DNA of 6,487 bases. Source: Candidatus Avipropionibacterium avicola (lineage in GTDB: Bacteria; Actinomycetota; Actinomycetes; Propionibacteriales; Propionibacteriaceae). The DNA lies in contig DVLP01000381.1 in assembly GCA_018715445.1 (NCBI GenBank), positions 1 to 6,487 on the forward strand. The letters are read 5' to 3'. This document shows, piece after piece, positions 1-5,698 of this stretch; the first letter of the stretch is position 1; every line of letters starts with the position of its first letter. Under the pieces are notes generated by a model. The model did not search any database. It had not been told where the DNA came from and worked only from the letters and a program-made list of their open reading frames with translations. The position numbers and the translations under genes were made by a program.

Positions 1-546
1 GTTGTAGTAGAACAACGGGGTCGAGCGGGCGTACGGGATGCCGTAGTGCTTGCCCTCGTACTCGTAGTCGGCGATCAAGGCGTCACGGTAGTCACTGATC
101 TCGAACTGCAGGTGGTCCCACAGGCTGTCCATCGAGATGATCGTGCCGTTGATGTAGTAGTTGAACCAGGTGACGTCGGAGATCACGACCATGTCACCGG
201 CCTCGCCACCGGTCTGCGCGGTCTGGAACTTCTGCTGGACCTCCTCGTAGTTCTTGCCGGCGGTCACGATGTTGGCCTGGATGCCGGTCTCGGCCTTGAA
301 GTCCTCGGCCATCTTCTGCTCCAGCTCCATGGAGGTGCCGGGATGGTTGGTCCAGAAGGAGATCTCGGTGGCCGGCTCGATCGACGACCAGTCGGTCTCC
401 TCCTCGGGAGCCGGGCCGCCGTCACCGCCGACGGTGGGTCCGGAGCAGCCGGCCAGGGCGAGGGCCCCCAGGCCCGCTCCGGTGGCGGCCAGCAGGCCTC
501 GGCGTGACACGGCGGATCGCGCCGCGGGATTGAAGATGCCTGACAT
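1..546 (-). CDS. Carbohydrate ABC transporter solute-binding lipoprotein, N-terminal 182 residues (3' end outside window)
   Basis: Extracellular sugar-binding component of an ABC importer (SBP family 1, MalE/UgpB-like), anchored to the outer face of the membrane. The first 34 residues form a lipoprotein signal with a twin arginine (SRRGLL, R15-R16), an Ala/Gly/Leu-rich core and the lipobox LAGC (cysteine 34), so Tat-dependent export followed by lipidation is likely. The mature part opens with a Gly/Glu-rich linker, then the typical SBP-1 stretches ISFWTNHPGTS, EDFKAETGI and, near the window edge, GKHYGIPYARSTPLFYYN, where family members have the pattern YGIPxxxxxxxLYYN. The ATG at 546 is preceded by GAAAGGA at a suitable distance. 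It lies 33 bp after the MalG-type permease and is the last visible gene of the operon. The ligand cannot be read from this fragment. The gene is cut by the window edge, not visibly broken. Confidence 0.93.
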   Translation of the reverse strand, partial: MSGIFNPAARSAVSRRGLLAATGAGLGALALAGCSGPTVGGDGGPAPEEETDWSSIEPATEISFWTNHPGTSMELEQKMAEDFKAETGIQANIVTAGKNYEEVQQKFQTAQTGGEAGDMVVISDVTWFNYYINGTIISMDSLWDHLQFEISDYRDALIADYEYEGKHYGIPYARSTPLFYYN

Positions 547-579
547 GGTGTTTCCTTTCTGCCGACAGGGTTGTCGACA

Positions 580-1533
580 TCAACCGGTGACCGAGCCTTG
601 GGTCAGGCCAGCCACGATGTGACGTTGAAGGGCTGCGAACACGATCAGGACCGGCACGATCACCATGACGGCGCCAGCCATCAGGATCCCGTACGAGCCG
701 CTGTTGGACTCCATGGTCTGCAGCAGGCTCAGGCCCACCGGCAGGGTCATGGTTTCGGGCCGGTCGGTGATGACCAGCGGCCACAGGTAGTCGTTCCACT
801 CACTGACGATCGTCACCAGGGCGACGGTGGCGACGGTCGGTGCGGAGATGGGCAGGACGATCTGCCACAGGCGTCGCCAGTGACCGGCGCCGTCCATCTC
901 GGCGGCCTCCAGGATGGAGACCGGCAGCGTCTTGAAGTGCTGTCTCAGCAGGAAGGTGCCGAAGGCGGTGCCGAGACCGGGCAGGATGATGCCCCACAGG
1001 GTGTTGCGTCCACCCAGGGACGAGATCGTCAGGTAGTTGGGCAACATCGAGACCTGGGGCGGCACCATCAGCGCCACCAGGATGATGACGAAGATGACGT
1101 TCTTGAAGGGGAACCGGACGAAGACCAGGGCGTAGGCACTGAGCAGGGCCAGCACCACCTTGATCGACGACGCCACCACCGTGACGATGAGGCTGTTGCG
1201 GAACAGCAGCAGCAGCGGGATCCGGTCGAGCACCTCGCGGTAGTTGTCCGCCGTGGGGTTCTGCGGCAGCAGCCGCGGCTCGAGGGTGGCGATCTCACTG
1301 GGCTGCTTGAACGATCCGAAGGCCATCCACAGCAGTGGCAGGAAGACGACCAGCACGGTCAGCAGCAGCGGCAGGTAGCCACCGAGCACGGTCGCCACGA
1401 TGTTGCGACCTGAGAGGGCCCGCTGGCTCGGGTCGGTCCGGGTCCGGGTGGCGGTGTCGGGCTGAGATGTCGGATCGGACTGGGATGTCGGATCGGGCTG
1501 GGGCGTGGGGACGTCGGTGCCGGTGTCGCTCAT
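580..1533 (-). CDS. Carbohydrate ABC transporter permease, MalG/UgpE type (CUT1 family)
   Basis: Inner-membrane permease, one of two that form the translocation channel of a CUT1-type sugar importer. It has 317 residues, slightly long for the family because of a roughly 45-residue hydrophilic N-terminal tail rich in Asp, Pro, Thr, Ser and Gln. About six membrane segments follow (near 50-71, 113-137, 145-165, 178-195, 230-245 and 282-301). The EAA loop that docks on the ATPase is at 209-230 (EAAEMDGAG followed by IVLP). Other family marks are PPQVSMLPNYLTISSLGGRN near 158-177, LLRQHF at 195-200, NDYLWPLV at 247-254, and an ending QRHIVAGLTQGSVTG typical of UgpE-like proteins. Its ATG overlaps the TGA of the upstream permease (ATGA), implying translational coupling; AGAGGAAGG lies about 10 bases upstream of the start. 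The substrate is undetermined. Confidence 0.95.
   Translation of the reverse strand: MSDTGTDVPTPQPDPTSQSDPTSQPDTATRTRTDPSQRALSGRNIVATVLGGYLPLLLTVLVVFLPLLWMAFGSFKQPSEIATLEPRLLPQNPTADNYREVLDRIPLLLLFRNSLIVTVVASSIKVVLALLSAYALVFVRFPFKNVIFVIILVALMVPPQVSMLPNYLTISSLGGRNTLWGIILPGLGTAFGTFLLRQHFKTLPVSILEAAEMDGAGHWRRLWQIVLPISAPTVATVALVTIVSEWNDYLWPLVITDRPETMTLPVGLSLLQTMESNSGSYGILMAGAVMVIVPVLIVFAALQRHIVAGLTQGSVTG
1462..1497. repeat. Tandem 18-bp duplication inside the N-terminal tail of the MalG-type permease
   Basis: Two adjacent 18-bp units, ctgagatgtcggatcgga and ctgggatgtcggatcggg, differ at two positions. On the coding strand they give the repeated peptide DPTSQS/DPTSQP in the hydrophilic cytoplasmic tail. 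The unit is a multiple of three, so the reading frame is kept. This looks like slippage in a tolerant linker. Confidence 0.8.
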
Positions 1534-2474
1534 GCGTAGTGCACCTTCCTCTCGACGAACCGGAGCTGGACCACGGTCACGATGAACAGCACGAAGAACA
1601 GCACCACGGCGATCGCGGCGGAGTAGCCCGCGCGCTGGTAGGCGCCGAAGGACTGCAGGTAGGCCTCGAAGATCAACGTGTTCGTGCCGTTGCCGAGCGG
1701 GGTCATGATCCGCAGCAGGTCGAAGGCCTGCAGCGAGTTGAGGATCGTGGTGATCAGCAGGAAGAAGGTGCTGGGCGAGATCAGCGGCAGCGAGATCCGG
1801 ATGAACCGCTGCAGGGAGCCGGCCCCGTCGAGCGAGGCGGCCTCCATCACGTCACGGGGCAGTGACTGCAGACCGGCCAGGTAGACCACCGCGCAGTACC
1901 CGAGGTTCTTCCAGATGTAGACCAGGATCACCATCACCAGGGACAGGTCCGGGTCGAGGAACCAGTTCGGACTGCTGAGCCCGATCATGCGCAGGAAGTA
2001 GGACAGCACGCCGAAGGTCGGGTCGAAGATGAACAGCCAGACCAGACCGACCCCGACGCCGGAGAGCACGTACGGGGAGAAGACCGCCGCCCGAGCGACG
2101 GTGTTGCCGATGAGTTTCTGGTTGAGCACCACCGCCACCAGCAGGCCGAGGATCATCGACCCGCCGACCGTGGCGACCGTGAAGATCGCCGTGGTCCGCC
2201 AGACCGTGATGCCGTCGGGCGAGGTGAAGAAGGTGATGTAGTTCCTGAGCCCGACCGAGGTGGCCGTCGACGAGCCGATCGTCCAGTTCAGGGTCGAGTA
2301 GTACATGTTGCGCAGCAGCGGCAGGTAGATGAACGTGGCGATCAGCGCCAGGTTCGGCAGCACGAACAGCACGAAGGTCCACCGATCCCTGCGTGTCCTG
2401 GTGCTGGTCACAAACCGTGACCGCATCGCCTTCGGCGGCCCTCCCGGCCGTGTCGAGCTCGGATTCGACACCAT
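1530..2474 (-). CDS. Carbohydrate ABC transporter permease, MalF/UgpA type (CUT1 family)
   Basis: First visible gene of the importer operon and partner of the MalG-type permease. The protein is about 314 residues: a short basic N-terminus (TRTRRDRW), then about six membrane segments (near 33-56, 95-119, 131-152, 178-201, 232-254, 283-306). The EAA loop is at about 211-235 (EAASLDGAG, then RISLPLISPS). Other family marks are FVLPNLALIATFIYLPLLRNMYYS in the first segment, LSGVGVGLVWLFIFDP, and the ending RFVERKVHYA. The start is ambiguous: GTG 2477, ATG 2474 and GTG 2471 are consecutive codons, and a strong GGAGGA abuts the first. That spacing argues against GTG 2477 and fits ATG 2474 or, slightly better, GTG 2471. 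The TGA overlaps the next start. No ATPase gene is visible, so a shared MsiK-like ATPase is a reasonable inference. Confidence 0.94.
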   Translation of the reverse strand: MVSNPSSTRPGGPPKAMRSRFVTSTRTRRDRWTFVLFVLPNLALIATFIYLPLLRNMYYSTLNWTIGSSTATSVGLRNYITFFTSPDGITVWRTTAIFTVATVGGSMILGLLVAVVLNQKLIGNTVARAAVFSPYVLSGVGVGLVWLFIFDPTFGVLSYFLRMIGLSSPNWFLDPDLSLVMVILVYIWKNLGYCAVVYLAGLQSLPRDVMEAASLDGAGSLQRFIRISLPLISPSTFFLLITTILNSLQAFDLLRIMTPLGNGTNTLIFEAYLQSFGAYQRAGYSAAIAVVLFFVLFIVTVVQLRFVERKVHYA

Positions 2475-2477
2475 CAC

Positions 2478-2684
2478 TCCTCCACCGACGCCAACCCTGC
2501 GCTGTCGCCATGATGAGCCATGAAACGGTCCTGCGGGTGCGTCCGGAGCAACAAGACCATGTCCAAGTGACTCGTGGGTAACATTGACACCGGAGCGTCA
2601 TGCTCTGTGATCATTCCGTCACATTGTCGCGATCCCGGTTCGAAAGGCCGCAGCGACACGCACCCACCAAAAAGTTCAGTACCG
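2478..2684 (-). promoter_or_regulatory. Gene-free upstream region of the ABC importer operon
   Basis: No credible coding sequence lies here, and it is the only space for the importer operon promoter. It is less GC-rich than the genes. No clear -35/-10 pair is visible on the minus strand. Seen directly: the palindrome at 2606-2623; two copies of a 9-mer, GTAACATTG (2578-2586) and GTCACATTG (2618-2626), 40 bp apart on the plus strand; and on the minus strand GTTAC (2582-2578), six bases, then GTCAC (2571-2567), a two-half-site GlnR-like arrangement. The strong GGAGGA of the first permease is at 2478-2483. Promoter function is inferred from position only. Confidence 0.45.
2606..2623. promoter_or_regulatory. 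Palindrome TGTGA-N8-TCACA, possible operator of the importer operon
   Basis: Five-base arms TGTGA and TCACA form a perfect inverted repeat around eight bases, about 130 bp upstream of the first permease start. The arms equal those of the CRP/GlxR site, but that site has a six-base spacer, so a canonical CRP-family reading does not fit. It may bind another dimeric regulator, such as a LacI- or GntR-type protein, or may be chance. No regulator gene is visible nearby. Confidence 0.3.
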
Positions 2685-2724
2685 CTCCCCGAGCTCGTCG
2701 AGGGGCCGAGCCCGGCGAGGGGAG
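2685..2724. repeat. Double GC-rich hairpin, copy 1 of a dispersed repeat, directly after the RDD gene stop
   Basis: Hairpin A (2687-2705) reads CCCCGAGCTCGTCGAGGGG: four C-G pairs, two opposed G·A mismatches, one G-C pair and a five-base loop. Hairpin B (2706-2720) reads CCGAGCCCGGCGAGG with the same G·A pair of mismatches flanked by two base pairs on each side. The outer arms CTCCCC (2685-2690) and GGGGAG (2719-2724) also pair, again followed by G·A/A·G. The stretch 2682-2706 matches 4735-4759 at 23 of 25 positions. It abuts the RDD stop codon and could act as its transcript end, although no T-run follows on the minus strand. Confidence 0.7.
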
Positions 2725-3159
2725 TCAGCGACGCACGACCACGGTGTTGACCGCCATGTCGTGCAGCCCACGCCGCTCCGGACCGACGATCAGCGGCGGG
2801 ATCGCCAGGCACACCATCGCCGCCCGCAACAGCGCCCGCGGCACCCCGAGGCGTTTGCCGTCCAGCCGCAGCACGGTGATCCGACAGATCAGTTGACCGG
2901 CCGACGCACCGGTGATGGCGGTCAGGGCGGCCGACTCGAGGAAGAAGGCGGTCAGCACGGCCCAACGACGCCAATCGTTCGCGGTCAGTGCCGGCAGCCC
3001 GAGGGCGAGCACGACGATGACCATGCTGATCGCCCAGTCCAGGACCAGGGCGGTGATGCGGGGCATCCATCCGGAGAGTCGGCCGGGCCCCTCGGCGGGG
3101 AGCCCGAGTGACTGTCCCGGGTAGTCCCGGTCGGCTGGGGTCGAAGCTGCTGCGGCCAC
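2725..3159 (-). CDS. RDD-family small integral membrane protein
   Basis: A 144-residue membrane protein of the RDD family, whose biochemical role is generally unknown. After a hydrophilic N-terminus of about 30 residues comes the family's first conserved block, R34-xx-A-xxx-D41, at the start of membrane segment 1 (about 35-58). Segment 2 lies near 65-82, followed by the conserved linker [18 protein letters not shown] (88-105), segment 3 (about 107-126), and the closing block [11 protein letters not shown] (132-142), which corresponds to the family's D-xxx-x-T-xVV ending. The GTG at 3159 is the most upstream start possible because an in-frame TAG lies at 3169-3171; no convincing Shine-Dalgarno precedes it. 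It is divergent from glnA. An RDD gene beside glnA1 is familiar from mycobacteria, which supports orthology of the locus. A GC-rich double hairpin begins right after its stop codon. Confidence 0.85.
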   Translation of the reverse strand: MAAAASTPADRDYPGQSLGLPAEGPGRLSGWMPRITALVLDWAISMVIVVLALGLPALTANDWRRWAVLTAFFLESAALTAITGASAGQLICRITVLRLDGKRLGVPRALLRAAMVCLAIPPLIVGPERRGLHDMAVNTVVVRR

Positions 3160-3191
3160 GGGCCAAGGCTACCGGTCGGGCCGTCGGCGAC

Positions 3192-3229
3192 TTGACCATG
3201 GTGTTACACCGCTGTTACATGGGCGCAAC
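3192..3229. promoter_or_regulatory. Predicted GlnR box upstream of glnA (four half-sites at 11-bp period)
   Basis: Half-sites TTGAC (3192-3196), GTTAC (3203-3207), GTTAC (3214-3218) and GCAAC (3225-3229) are separated by exactly six bases each. The actinobacterial GlnR box is described as alternating gTnAC and GaAAC half-sites with six-base spacers. Here sites 1 and 3 fit TnAC/gTnAC, site 4 fits GnAAC, and site 2 keeps G and AC. The array ends just upstream of the -10-like hexamer at 3251, placing it at roughly -34 to -71 of a plausible start, suited to activation. It could also affect the divergent RDD gene. Binding is inferred. Confidence 0.65.
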
Positions 3230-3250
3230 GCTGCCGGCGAACGGACTTCC

Positions 3251-3256
3251 TAAGGT
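3251..3256 (+). promoter_or_regulatory. Candidate -10 hexamer of glnA
   Basis: TAAGGT fits the pattern TAnnnT and lies 61 bp before the glnA start codon. No good -35 hexamer is found 16-19 bp upstream; the space is occupied by the last GlnR-like half-site, as expected at an activator-dependent promoter. A transcript starting near 3263 would have a leader of about 50 bases. Confidence 0.4.
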
Positions 3257-3300
3257 GTGGTTCGGCAGCCCCGACATGGACTGGCCGCGACCGATCCGAG

Positions 3301-3305
3301 AAGGA
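3301..3305 (+). promoter_or_regulatory. Ribosome binding site deciding the glnA start
   Basis: AAGGA (within GAGAAGGAA) ends six bases before the ATG at 3312. The same open frame has an earlier ATG at 3276 and runs open further upstream, but those candidates have no Shine-Dalgarno, and family alignment begins at MFSTADELL. Confidence 0.8.
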
Positions 3306-3311
3306 ACCCAC

Positions 3312-4733
3312 ATGTTCAGCACCGCCGACGAGCTCCTGGCCTACGTACGCGACGAGGGCGTCGAGATGATCGATGTCCGCTTCTGCGACCTGCCCGGAGT
3401 GATGCAGCACTTCACCGTCCCTGCCGGATTCTTCGGACCCGACGTCTTCACCGACGGTCTGGGCTTCGACGGGTCGTCGGTGCGCGGCTTCCAGCAGATC
3501 CACGAGTCGGACATGGCGCTGCTGCCCGACCCCACCACGGCCTACCTCGATCCGTTCCGCAAGGCCAAGACCCTGGTCGTCAACTTCTTCGTCCACGATC
3601 CGCTGACCCTCGAGCCGTACAGCCGCGACCCGCGCAACATCGCCCGCAAGGCCGAGACCTACCTCGCCTCGACCGGCATCGGTGACACCGCCTACTTCGC
3701 ACCGGAGGCCGAGTTCTACGTCTTCGACGACGTCCGGTTCGAGACCAAGGCCAACACCGGTTACTACGCGATCGACTCGGTCGCCGGCGCCTGGAACACC
3801 GGTCGGGTCGAGGACGGCGGCAACCGCGGCTACAAGGTGCGTTACAAGGGTGGCTACTTCCCGGTCGCCCCGACCGACCACTTCGGTGACCTGCGTGACG
3901 ACATCGTGCTCCACATGGAGCAGGCCGGACTGGAGGTCGAGCGGGCCCACCACGAGGTCGGTACGGCCGGCCAGGCCGAGATCAACTGGCGGTTCAACAC
4001 GCTGCTGCAGAGCGCCGACGACGTCATGAAGTTCAAGTACATCGTCAAGAACACCGCCTGGGCCAACGGCAAGACCGCCACCTTCATGCCGAAGCCGATC
4101 TTCGGCGACAACGGCTCGGGGATGCACGTGCACTCCTCGATCTGGAACGGTGGCCAGCCGCTGTTCTACGACGAGGCCGGCTACGCGGGCCTGTCCGACA
4201 TGGCGCGGCACTACATCGGCGGACTGCTGCGCCACGCCCCCGCCCTGTTGGCCTTCACCAACCCGACGCTCAACTCGTTCCACCGGCTGGTGCCGGGCTT
4301 CGAAGCGCCGGTCAACCTGGTCTACTCCCAGCGCAACCGCTCGGCCTGCATCCGGATCCCGATCACCGGCTCGAACCCGAAGGCCAAGCGCGTCGAGTTC
4401 CGCTGCCCCGACCCGTCGTCGAACCCGTACCTCGCCTTCTCGGCGATGCTGCTGGCCGGCCTGGACGGCATCATCAACAAGATCGAGCCGGCCGAGCCGA
4501 TCGACAAGGACCTCTACGAGCTGCCGCCGGAGGAGCACGCCGCCGTCGACCAGGTCCCCGCCTCGCTGGAGGCCGTGCTCGACGCACTGGAGACCGACCA
4601 GGAGTTCCTGCTGGCCGGCGACGTGTTCACCCCCGACCTGCTGGACTCGTGGGTCGGGCTGAAGCGGGCCGACATCGACGCGATCCGGCTCCGCCCGCAC
4701 CCGCACGAGTTTGAGATGTACTACGACATCTGA
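3312..4733 (+). CDS. glnA: Glutamine synthetase, type I (GSI), dodecameric, adenylylation-regulated type
   Basis: Cytoplasmic enzyme joining ammonium to glutamate with ATP to give glutamine. It has 473 residues, the normal length for GSI. The beta-grasp N-domain carries [10 protein letters not shown] (51-60), with the ammonium-site Asp53. The catalytic domain follows: [10 protein letters not shown] (131-140) with metal ligands E132 and E134; [16 protein letters not shown] (213-228) with E215 and E223; GSGMHVHSS (268-276) with H272; the active-site flap [12 protein letters not shown] with E331; NRSACIRIP (342-350); and [10 protein letters not shown] (360-369) with E362 and R364. [10 protein letters not shown] contains Y402, the counterpart of the tyrosine adenylylated by GlnE (E. 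coli Y397), so the enzyme is probably GlnA1-like and subject to covalent control. The start at 3312 is supported by AAGGA and by family length. It has its own promoter region with a GlnR-like array, and is followed by three hairpins before the convergent exonuclease gene. Confidence 0.98.
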   Translation: MFSTADELLAYVRDEGVEMIDVRFCDLPGVMQHFTVPAGFFGPDVFTDGLGFDGSSVRGFQQIHESDMALLPDPTTAYLDPFRKAKTLVVNFFVHDPLTLEPYSRDPRNIARKAETYLASTGIGDTAYFAPEAEFYVFDDVRFETKANTGYYAIDSVAGAWNTGRVEDGGNRGYKVRYKGGYFPVAPTDHFGDLRDDIVLHMEQAGLEVERAHHEVGTAGQAEINWRFNTLLQSADDVMKFKYIVKNTAWANGKTATFMPKPIFGDNGSGMHVHSSIWNGGQPLFYDEAGYAGLSDMARHYIGGLLRHAPALLAFTNPTLNSFHRLVPGFEAPVNLVYSQRNRSACIRIPITGSNPKAKRVEFRCPDPSSNPYLAFSAMLLAGLDGIINKIEPAEPIDKDLYELPPEEHAAVDQVPASLEAVLDALETDQEFLLAGDVFTPDLLDSWVGLKRADIDAIRLRPHPHEFEMYYDI

Positions 4734-4739
4734 TCCGAT

Positions 4740-4758
4740 CCCCGAGCCCGTCGAGGGG
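4740..4758. repeat. GC-rich hairpin, copy 2 of the dispersed repeat, six bases past the glnA stop codon
   Basis: CCCCGAGCCCGTCGAGGGG folds, on the plus strand, as four C-G pairs, then G·A and A·G mismatches, a G-C pair and a five-base loop. Bases 4735-4759 match 2682-2706 at 23 of 25 positions. It lies in the 3' untranslated part of the glnA transcript, just upstream of the stronger terminator-like hairpin. Confidence 0.7.
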
Positions 4759-4768
4759 CAGACACCCG

Positions 4769-4798
4769 CGGCCCCGTCTCCTTTGGGAGGCGGGGCCG
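4769..4798. terminator. Strong hairpin, likely terminator between convergent glnA and exonuclease genes
   Basis: Arms GGCCCCGTCTCC (4770-4781) and GGAGGCGGGGCC (4786-4797) pair over 12 bp with one G·T wobble around a TTTG loop; a further C-G pair closes the base (4769/4798). There is no U-run on either side, which is common for actinobacterial terminators. It can serve both convergent transcripts. Confidence 0.75.
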
Positions 4799-4801
4799 TC
4801 G

Positions 4802-4818
4802 GCGTTCCTGCGGAACGC
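4802..4818. terminator. Second small hairpin, possible terminator of the exonuclease transcript
   Basis: GCGTTCC (4802-4808) and GGAACGC (4812-4818) form a perfect 7-bp stem with a TGC loop, seven bases after the exonuclease stop codon on the minus strand. It has no U-run and sits four bases from the larger hairpin, so the two may work together. Confidence 0.5.
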
Positions 4819-4825
4819 GGCGACC

Positions 4826-5662
4826 TCACCAGATCCCTTGGTCGTGCAGGATCGTGGCGGCCAGCGGGAGCTCCTCGGTTGCCACTCCCGTGGGGCTGAT
4901 GTCGAGCTCCAGGTCGGTACGCAGGGTGACGAGTGCGCGCCAGTTCAGAGCCGGGCCGAACTCGGCCGCGAGCCGGCGCCCGTGGGCACCGACCAGCAGA
5001 CCCGAGTCCGGGAGGTCGTCGAGGTGACGGCCTCCGGCCAGCAGTCGTCTCGCCCGGATCGGCCCGATGCCACTGATCCCGGGGATCGCGTCACTGCGAT
5101 CGCCCACCAGGGCGATGTAGTCACACCACTGGTCCGGTGCAACCCCGTGGCGGTCCCGGACCTCGAGCTCGGTGATCACGCGGCGATCCACCGCGCGGGT
5201 GGTGTTGAGCTGGACCACGGTCGGCCCGAGCAACTGGTGGTAGTCACGGTCGGTCGACATCACCACGACCTCACGTTCCCCGGCCCCCGCGGCCAGGGTG
5301 GCGATCACGTCGTCGGCCTCCCAGCCACGGCTCTCGTGCCAGACCAGGCCGTTGTCGCTCAGTGCCTGCTGGATGGCGGGCAGCCACGCGATCGGAGAGA
5401 AGTCCAGCTCGCGACGGTGCTCCTTGTAGCCGGGATGGCTCACCTGACGCCCCTGCCACCCATCCTCCCCGTCGAACACCACCATGCACTCGGTTGGCTG
5501 ACCCAGCTCACGATGGGCCTTGCGCAGTAGGGCGAGGAAGCCGAACATCGCGGTGACGTCGCGCCCGTCCGGGGCGGTGATCCGCGCCGGGAACCCGTAC
5601 GCCGCGCGCCACAGCAGGTTGAACCCGTCGACCAGCACCAGGGGGATCGGTTCGCTCACCAC
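4826..5662 (-). CDS. Stand-alone 5'-3' exonuclease / flap endonuclease (PolA N-terminal-like)
   Basis: Metal-dependent 5' nuclease related to the N-terminal domain of DNA polymerase I, here without a polymerase part; it probably acts on flaps or RNA primers in replication and repair. In the 278 residues, the conserved acidic positions are D12 (VDGFNLLWRAAY), D64 (VVFDGEDGW), E115, D117 and D118 (GWEADDVIATLA), D138 and D140 (STDRDYHQLL), and D188 and D191 (ALVGDRSDAIPGISGIG). The basic arch element is PGYKEHR (77-83). The DNA-binding helix-hairpin-helix is present, but the usual SDNIPG reads SDAIPG and the lysine expected after GIG is replaced (GIGPIRARRLL). The GTG at 5662 has AGGA seven bases upstream; GTG 5659 is the alternative. 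It begins 36 bp after the MMPL gene on the same strand and may be cotranscribed. It converges on glnA. Confidence 0.92.
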   Translation of the reverse strand: MVSEPIPLVLVDGFNLLWRAAYGFPARITAPDGRDVTAMFGFLALLRKAHRELGQPTECMVVFDGEDGWQGRQVSHPGYKEHRRELDFSPIAWLPAIQQALSDNGLVWHESRGWEADDVIATLAAGAGEREVVVMSTDRDYHQLLGPTVVQLNTTRAVDRRVITELEVRDRHGVAPDQWCDYIALVGDRSDAIPGISGIGPIRARRLLAGGRHLDDLPDSGLLVGAHGRRLAAEFGPALNWRALVTLRTDLELDISPTGVATEELPLAATILHDQGIW

Positions 5663-5698
5663 GACCCCATCCTGACCGCCGCCTACGACAGGAGCGAC

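Noticed and set aside
563..576. Small inverted repeat CGACA-GGGT-TGTCG between the MalG-type permease and the binding-protein gene
   Set aside because: A 5-bp stem is too short to claim as a processing or attenuation hairpin, although its position between the cistrons fits differential expression.
571..1413. 280-codon open frame on the plus strand opposite the MalG-type permease
   Set aside because: The translation is very rich in His, Asp, Gln and Arg, typical of the antisense of a membrane protein gene. There is no ribosome binding site or domain, and the minus-strand permease is certain.
2584..2609. TTGACA on the plus strand, resembling a -35 element
   Set aside because: No TAnnnT hexamer follows at 16-19 bp, and no plus-strand gene lies downstream before the minus-strand RDD gene.
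2474..3199. 241-codon minus-strand frame spanning the RDD gene and the intergenic region
   Set aside because: It runs through the RDD gene in another frame and through the hairpin repeat, where it yields the PSTSSGSG peptide. It has no domain, while the RDD frame has clear family motifs.
3108..3311. N-terminal extension of glnA by 68 codons
   Set aside because: It would translate the promoter and GlnR-like array. It lacks a Shine-Dalgarno and makes the enzyme longer than the family. The ATG at 3312 has AAGGA at good spacing.
3204..4829. 541-codon open frame on the minus strand, fully opposite glnA
   Set aside because: It mirrors the glnA codon structure in GC-rich DNA, where antisense frames often stay open. 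Its translation is Val/Gly/Arg-rich low-complexity protein with no recognisable domain, and it overlaps the terminator hairpins.
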